NCBI RefSeq assembly: GCF_024139115.2
Contig: NC_085139.1
Coordinates: 102,968,158-103,032,157 of the forward strand
Reading direction: 5' to 3'
DNA length: 64,000 bases
Source: Armigeres subalbatus
Lineage: Eukaryota > Arthropoda > Insecta > Diptera > Culicidae
Shown here: piece after piece, positions 22,601 to 31,600 of the stretch
Numbering within the stretch: position 1 is the first letter of the stretch
Layout: each line of letters begins with the position of its first letter
The notes under the pieces: model-generated
Told to the model about the DNA's origin: nothing
Database searches by the model: none
Seen by the model: the letters and a program-made list of their open reading frames with translations, nothing else
Position numbers and translations under genes: made by a program

Positions 22601-25600
22601 TTGAATTTATTGTTCAACATTGCGCTCGAGGGCGCTAATAGGAGGTCTGGCGTGCAAAGGAACGGCAGTATCATCACACGGTCGCACATGCTCCTGGGCT
22701 TTGAGGACGACATTGACCTCATTGGAATCGATCGCAGAGCAGTAGTGGAGGCTTTTGTCCCACTGAAGAGGGAGACGGCGAGGATAGGCTTAACTATTAA
22801 CACTACCACGACAAAGTACATGGAGACAGGTAGATATAAAGGAAGACCTAATGCAGAGGTCTTAATGGGGATGTGTTTGAAGTTGTTGAAATTTATTTTT
22901 TTACGTTCGAACGCTTGTGACATGTGACAATGACGTTTCCCGTAAAGTGAAAAGGCGTATTACTGCTGAGAATAGGGCCTTCTACGGATTACGTAACATG
23001 CGGACGGAAACGAAATTTGCTCTATACAAAACTCTGATTCTACCAGTGGCCCTTTAAGTATATGGATGTTACAATAGGCGGATCGGAGAGCTTTCGGGGG
23101 TTTCGAGCGAACAGTGCTGCGTACAATACTAGGAGGAAAACTGCAAAATGGTGTGGCGCAGACGCATGAATCATGAGCTGTATCAAGTATGGCTTCAATG
23201 CTCCCGGAAGGACGATACGCCGCATTGAATTCTTCAGACGTTCAGCACACCGAACGCAATATGCACAGAACAATCCGCTTGATACTTGTTGTATTTCTTT
23301 TAATAATGTTTATTATTTGTATGACTTCCATATTAGTAGATATATTTTCAAGTCTTGAATTAGCATTTGAGTTTTAGTCTGTACGATGTAAATATGTCGA
23401 AGACTGTAAATAAATAAATAAATCGTATACAAAAAAAAATTGTAAACCATATAAAATACGGCAGACTTCAGTGGGCTGGTCACTTAGTGCGAATTTCGGA
23501 AGAAAGAACAGCGAAAGAACAATATTCAACAGAAAACCAGATAGGGGCCGGTGACTTCATGGAAGGCCACGAACACGCTGGCTGCACGCGGTGGAATCGG
23601 ACCTGGGGACCCTCAACATCCAGGAAACGGAACGAGCTTCACCCAAGACCGACGATTATGGAGCTCTACAATACGTCAGGCATAGATGTATCGACGCTGT
23701 AGCCAGACAGATAGGTATCAAGGAATGTAATTGTCGCTAAAAAATGCAAAAAATAAGCAACAAAAGAGAATAGCGATAACTCTTTGTCCTCATCTGCTGA
23801 GGATAAAGACAATGTTGCGTTCCGTTTTATTTGCAACAAACATGGAGAAGAAATTGTAGTGAACTTTTCAAACTGCGATAACTTGTATATTTCAGAAGTA
23901 AAACACAAATCATGTCAACAGATGGTTAAGTGTATGTCTGAACATTGATAGCTGATACTTATTTAACCGAAAGAATCATCGGAAACCGACTACTTCTCAA
24001 AATGCGCGGCAGGCAATCATTGTCCTATTCTGCTGCAGTTTGGGACAAACGCTTATTGCGAGTTGAGTTTGTCCCAACATTTACAAGAGAGGACAATGTT
24101 GTTGTCATTGGCAATGTTGTTATTTTACATTCCTTGGTAGGTATACAAGTTTGATAAATTTGCTATCATGGCTTGTTATGATTCGGAACAGTTTTTGCCT
24201 TTCTTTTATCGTTGTTTGTTACCTATTGAGAGCGATTTCTGCAAACCCTGCTCACACAACCTGAGTTAGGCCGATGACATACTCACGCGTGTGCACACGC
24301 GAACGCGTGCAAAAGAATTTATCTTGGTGATGTTCTGCTTTACGAGTGCTTAGACGTGCTCCGCATCGCTCGACGCGTCAGTATGTCATCGCCCTTAACC
24401 TTCTCAGATGTATGTTTGCAGATTTCGTTTAACCTTGCCAAAAAAGACATCACCTCAGATTGCCGTTCTCTTGTTGAAGTACAAAGCAACTCATTGATCA
24501 TAGTAGGCAACCTGTTACACTGTTCATTGACATACGTATAATTTGTAGAAAATAAATCACTCCTGAATTACACTTCAAACAGTAAAGTCGTGTTTTGTCA
24601 TTTGTCTGCTCAATTACCAATAGGTTATGAGCCCAGAAGAACTCATTGAAGAGGATAACTCAATCCAAACTGTGAAATCGTTACCAGCTATTCCGAGAGA
24701 TTCGAGTACGATGAGTGATCTCAAGACGTCTTTCAAGAAGCTTGGTGATTCCAACTATGCGGTATGGAAATTTCGAATGGAGCTTGTACTGATTCAAGAG
24801 GACCTGTTGAGCGTCGTCAATGAACAGAAGCCTCAAAATCCGCCTGCAGATTGGATCACGAAAGATGCGAAGGCACGTGCACTCATTGGGCTCTCAGTTG
24901 AAGATGGGCAACTTTCGGATGTTATTCGAGCATCGTCGAGTAAGAAGATGTGGGACGCATTACGAACTTACCATGAACGGTCATCTTTGGCGAGCAAGGT
25001 CTATATTCTTCGCAAGCTATGTTCCCAGAGGCTGTTGGAAGGAGGAAGCATGTCTGAACATTTGAACGAGATAACCTGCCTAACCAACCGGCTGATTGCT
25101 ATGGGAGAAGAGCTGAAGGAACACTGGATAGTGGCCATGATTTTATCAAGCTTACCGGAATCGTATGGAAGTCTCATTACGGCGTTGGAGAGTCGACCAG
25201 AAGCGGATCTAACCTTGGAGTATGTGAAAGGTAAGCTCCTTGATGAATGGAAGCGACGTGAAGAAAACCAATCGATGGAAAAGGTGTTACGAACTGGTGG
25301 AGATGAGACAAACAAACTATCCATGAAACAGAAGGTAACCTGCCATTATTGTGGAGTAGAAGGTCATTTTCGTCGAGATTGTAGAAAGTTCATCAATGAC
25401 AAGAGAAAGCAGCAGAAGCCCAGAGATCAAAAGGTAAAGCTAGCAGTGAATGAAATCGAAATGTGTTTGGCGGCTGGTGAGCACACTGGTGACGCATTGT
25501 GGTTATTGGACTCTGGCGCAACTTCTCATATGACGAATGATGTACGTTTGCTGGATAGATTGGATGCTTCGCGGAGAACTAGTATTAGTTTGGCGGATGG

Positions 25601-28600
25601 AAATAAAGTTCAAGGAACTGGCGTTGGTACAGGTGTATTCCGAGGCGTTAATGATGAAGGCAAAGCAGTTAGGTTCAACTATCTGATGTCTATCATGTAC
25701 CAGCGCTTTCTGGAAGTTTATTAAGTGTTAGCAAAATAACCGATGAAGGATTCGAAGTTATATTCAACCAAACAATGTGCAAGATAGTGAAGAATGATGT
25801 GGTTTACCTGATAGGAGAGCGGCGAGGCAGTCTATATCATTTGAAGGCTGGACCCGAAAGAGTATTGGTTACTGTGGCCGACCATTCCCAACAATGTATT
25901 CATTTGTGGCATCGCCGGTTAGGACACCGGAACGCGGATGCGATTATGCGAATTGTGCGCGACGAAATGGAAACCGGTATGATGATGCTGTGGGGTTCAA
26001 ACCATCTGTGGCACGTGCTGTGAAGGAAAACAATGCCGTATTTCATTCCCGAAAGAATCGGAAAGCAGAACAGTGGCCGTTGGTGACTTGATTCATATGG
26101 ACTTGTGTGGACCATTCGAAGAGTGTACACCGAGCGGAAACCGATTTTGTCTGGTGATCATTGATGATTTCTCCCGTTATACTGAAGTATACTTGATGAG
26201 ATGCAAATCTGAAACTTTTATCAAGATCCAATTTGGAAGAAAACCAAGAATCATGCGGGCAGACGGTGGAGGAGAATTCACCAACGGTAAATTGAAACAA
26301 TTTTGTGCTAATTATGGAATCCGGATGCAGCAAACCGCTCCCTATAGCCCTCAGCAAAATGGTGTAGCAGAAAGAAAGAATCGATACCTGGTCGAAATGA
26401 TGAGATGTATGTTAGCAGAATCAAAACTGGAAAAAAGGTTCTGGGGAGAAGCCCTAGCAACCGCAAATTACATTCAAAACCGTTTACCAATATCATCGTC
26501 AAACAAAACCCCCTATGAGGTCTACTACGGGAAGAAGCCATCATATACACATATGCGAATATTTGGATCAACGGCGTTCGTGCATATTCCAAAACAGAAG
26601 CGTAGGAAGCTTGACAAGAAAGCAGAAAAGTTAACATTTGTTGGTTACGCAGATGGATGCAAGGCATATCGTTTTCTGATCCGAATGGATTGTACTATCA
26701 CTATCAGTAGGTATGCAAAATTTGATGAAAATTTGTATCAAGAATTTGAAATGGAAGAGGAGAATAACGACGACATAATAATAAGCCTGGATAATGGATC
26801 TTCTGTGCCTCAAATGACAAATGATGAGCCTGAACCAGAACGCGAGCCGGAACTTGCAGGAGTTATACCACCGATCGAATCAGATGTGGACGGAGACGCA
26901 CACCAAGAAGTAAATCACGAAGAAGAATCAAATGATCATGAAAGTAGACGATCTTCGAGGCGAACAAAAGGAGTCCCCCCTAAGTGGTTCGAGCGAATTT
27001 GGTCGGTTACAGAATGTCAGGAGGAGCCATTGAGTTTTGCAGAAGCTTTATCAAGTAACCATAAAGAGGAATGGAAGATGGCAATGATGGAAGAAATTAA
27101 TTCAATTGAAGAAAACAACACATGGAAGTTAGTTGATCTACCTGATAAAAGAAAAGCGATTGCCGTCAAATGGGTCTACAAAATAAAAAAAGATTCTAAT
27201 GGAGAGATTTCAAGATTTAAGGCAAGACTGGTAGCAAAAGGATTTAGCCAACAATATGGCGTTGATTATGACGAAATATTTGCTCCGGTTGTACGTCAAA
27301 CAACTTTTCGTACTTTATTGGCAATTGCTGCAAAAAGAGGGATGTCTGTACGCCAATACGACATCAAGACTGCGTTTTTGAACGGCATCCTTGAGGAGGA
27401 GATTTATATGCAGCAACCTCCTGGATTTGTGGTTAAAGGAAGCGAACATAAAGTCTATCGATTATACAAAAGCTTATATGAATTAAAACAGGCTGCTAAA
27501 GCATGGAACCAACAGCTCAACTCAGTACTAGAACAACAAGGTTTCAAGCGTTGTGAATCTGATCCATGTTTGTATACGAAGCTAAGAGGAGGAAAGCATT
27601 GTTATGTTCTAGTCTATGTGGATGACATTTTGGTTGCAAGCGAGGACAACAATCTAATCGTTGAAACGGAAAAAGCTTTACAAAACAGATTTGCGCTTAC
27701 ATCACTGGGAGAAATCCACTGGTATTTGGGAAATAAGGATGGAGATTTCTTCATATGCCAAGAACGCTACATCGAGCAGATTGCAAACTCATCCGGATTA
27801 ATAGAAGCTAAACCATCAAAAATACCCTTAGACCCAGGATATTACAAGCATGAATCAAATGATTGTCTTCCAGATAACAAAGAATATCAAAAACTTATGG
27901 GCCAGTTACTGTATGTATCAGTTAATACCAGACCAGATATCTCTGCAGCTGTGTCCATTTTAAGCAGAAAAACTAGTTGTCCGAATAAAGATGATTGGGT
28001 AGAACTTAAGGTCACTCCTGACGGAATCCAAGATTAAAAGTGCTCGCGTTTTCGGGGGCACACCACTCGATACGGAAGCAACGCACAACTGTCATTTTTA
28101 TTATTTCACGCATGCTGCGACGCAGCAAAACTAAATCAACAAAACTGACAGTTGTGCGCCGCCTATGAGTCGAGTGGTGTGCCCCCGAAAACGCGAGCAC
28201 TTTGGAACTTGGATTCCGTCAGGAGTGACCTTAAACGGGTTGCTCGTTACCTGATGACAACCAAACACTTATGGCTACGACTGAGCAATACGAAGAAGAA
28301 TGAAGAATTACTGGGATATTGCTATGCTGATTGGGCTGAATGCCGAGATGATAGAAAGTCCAATAGCGGTTTCCTGATGAAATACAACGGAGGAACAATT
28401 ACTTGGGCATGTCGCAAGCAAACGTGTGTGTCGCTCTCAACGGCTGAAGCAGAGTTCGTAGCGCTATCAGAATCTGTTCAAGAAACAATATGGTTGAAAC
28501 GGTTACTGCACGATCTTGGCGAACATCCAGCTATCCCTGTGATTTATGAAGATAATCAAAGTGCCCTGAAAATGCTTGAAAATGAAAAATTCAGTAACAG

Positions 28601-31600
28601 GACAAAACACATTGATACCCGGTATCATTACGCAAGGGATATGAAAATGAAACAAGAAGTCAGTTTTATCTACTGCTGTACCGAAGAAATGATTGCAGAT
28701 CTTCTCACGAAACCTCTTGGAGCGGTCCGTTTGGAAAAACTGAGAACTATGTCTGGAGTCGAGATCATGCGTTGAGGAGGAGTGTTGAAGTACAAAGCAA
28801 CTCATTGATCATAGTAGGCAACCTGTTACACTGTTCATTGACATACGTATAATTTGTAGAAAATAAATCACTCCTGAATTACACTTCAAACAGTAGAGTC
28901 GTGTTTGGTCATTTGTCTGCTCAATTACCAATATCTCTTACGTCATAAAGGGTGCATATATTAACCCTTTCCTTCCCACGAATTTTTCAAAGATTTCAAT
29001 AGAAAGGAATTATCTTTGAGAAAAAATTTAGAACAGTGATTTGGAACAGCTATAATAATTGTAAATCGATTGTATGTCATACCCCAGAAACCCATTGCCC
29101 AGAAAGTGATTCCCCAGAAATTAATTCCCCTGAATGCACTACTCCCCGGAAAACCACTCCCCATAATACCACAATCCCCAGTAAGACCTTCCCCAGAATG
29201 CCCCCATCTCTCGAAAGACATTTCCCAGAATTCCCCCATCCCCCGAAAGACATTCCCCAGAATGTCCTAATCCCCAAATACCAAATTAGACCAAATACAA
29301 CAAAAAAAGTTCGTATTAATACTAAATATGAACGGGGCTACCCCAAATGGCATAAGTCTGTTTCGCATAATGCCATTTGGCATACCGAGTTGAATCGCCA
29401 GGGCCCATTTGGCATAAAGATCATTTGACATAACGACCGGTTGGCAAGAAAAATAGTCATAATGATTTTAGGGCCAATTGGCATAACGACCATTTGGCAT
29501 ACAAATTAAAAGAATCATAAAAACTATGCAGAATCTAATATGGGTAAATTTTATTTAAAATGAGTTAAATGAAGAAATGATGTGCTAATTTGCCTTATTC
29601 CTGAAAAATGTGATTTTTAAAAGTTTTTATTTCAAATGCGTACTTTGAATGGAGGAATGATCTACTCATAAGATTTCTTCCAACCAAATGCGTGCATCCT
29701 TTCTCGTTATAAGGAGGAGTCCTGTGCTTTAAAAGATGGAATCATCAGCGCATTTGTCTTATTCCATTCGTATGCGTAGAAAAAAAATCATATACGTTTC
29801 GAGTTTTGCGTTCTTTTGAAAAACGTATCATCTAGTCTTCTGCCTTCTTTCGGAAAAAGGCGTACGTTTGAAAGGGTCCTTTACTCTTTTGCCATTTCCG
29901 GGCAAATGCATACTTTTAAAGGAGTCATCTTCCCTTTTTGCCTTTTTTAGGACAAATGCATACTTTCAAAGAAGAAGTCATCTACTCTTTTGCTCCATCC
30001 CGGGCAATGCGTACTTTTAAAGAAGGAACCATCTATTCTTTTGCCTTACTCCGGGCAAATGCATACTTTCAAAGAAGGAGTCATCTACTCTTTTGCTTCA
30101 TCCCGGGCAAAGGCGTACTTTTAAAGAAGGACTCATTTACTATTTTGCTTCATCCTGGGCAAATGCGTACTTTTAAAGAAGATGTCATCTACTCTTTTGC
30201 ATTATCCCGGGCAAAGGTTGTATGTCAATGCCCAGAATACCAATCCCCAGAATCAGTTCCCCAGAATGGTATTTCCCAGAATTCCATTTCCCAGAACGAC
30301 CAATTCTCCAGAATGATATTCCCCAGAATGCACCATTTCCCGGAAAAGAAATCCCCAGAATGACCCATTCCCCAGAAAAAAAAACCCGAAGACCCATTCC
30401 CCAGAAACCAAAAACCCAGAATGACCCGTTCCCCAGAAAAAGGTATCAGTCTAAGAAACTATGTTTTTCGCTGTCATTTCTATAAATTAAAAATACTAGA
30501 TACTATATTTCTTTGCAAAAATACTTATATTGAAGTACGCATTTGCCCGGAATAAGGCAAAACGACATATGCTGCCTCATTTTAAAGCACGCATTTGCCC
30601 GGAATAGAGCCCATTTGATATGTTCGTTAGGGCTCACATAATACGAAGGAGCATATAATCCATTATACTCGTTGTTCATATTGGGGGAAGCCCATATTGC
30701 ATAATGCCATTTGGCATAATGCCGTTTGGCATAAAGCCGTTTGGCATAATGACCATTTGGCATAATCGTTGAAAAGAGTATGAAATGCAATGGGTCGTAA
30801 GAATATATGATTTCCATTTTTAGAAGTATGTATTTACCTGGAATAAGACAAAAGAGTAGATGACTCCTTCTTTAAAAGGAGCAAAGCCTGACATCATAAT
30901 GAGAGCAAAAAGAAAACATATTTTGATATCGACATCAAATTGAAATCATAAACATAAACATCATATCATAAACATAAACATAAACAACACATCATAAACA
31001 TAAACTTTGATATTCATGATTGATAACTTATTTAGGTATCAATTTGATGTTGATTTCTGAATAATATGAACTGATATTAAACTGATTACTTATTTCGTTA
31101 TCCAAAACCAATATCAAAATCAGTTTTCTATTTGCTCTCATCGACAGCAGAAATAGTTTTCAATTTGATGTCACAGTAAGATTTTTCTGCTATACATTTT
31201 GTTATTTTAACCGTTAAAACGATCAAAAGCATATCATGCTGAGTTATGAAAATTAGGCGATTTCACAACAACAAAATTAGTTAGCGATTTGCTCTCTATA
31301 TTTGCTCGGGTACTTCTTCAAAAGTATGCGTTTGCCCGGAAAAAGGCAAACGAGTAGATAACTACTTCTTCAATAGTACGCATTTGTCAGGAAAAAGGCA
31401 GAAGAGTAAATGACTCCTTCTTTAAAAGTACGCATTTGCCCGGGATGAAGCAAAAGAGTAGATGACTCCTTCTTTAAAAGTACGCATTTGCCCGGGATGA
31501 AGCAATTACGAAGTATTTAGTCTAAGCTAGGAAATGGTGCATTCTGGGGTATGGTATTCTGGGGATTAGGACATTCTGGGGAATGTCTTTCGGGGGATGG

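Larger units (their letters stand above)
24472..28933 (+). mobile_element. full-length Ty1/copia retrotransposon
   Basis: Two 151-bp LTRs bound the 4462-bp element, and the 5-base target duplication TCTCT flanks it (24467-24471 and 28934-28938). A primer-binding site and a purine tract lie next to the LTRs. Domain order is Gag, protease, integrase, RT, RNase H, as in copia. It is oriented antisense to the host zinc-finger gene. The LTRs differ at two positions, so the insertion is fairly recent, but frame breaks and an inserted MITE make it non-autonomous. Confidence 0.95.

Noticed and set aside
29640..30210. Regular repeats resembling a CRISPR array
   Set aside because: Units of about 55 bp are contiguous, with no unique spacers, in a eukaryotic intron.
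29036..30485. Proline-rich open frames that look like a repetitive protein
   Set aside because: They follow the CCCCAGAAT minisatellite in several frames and both orientations, so they are repeat artefacts.
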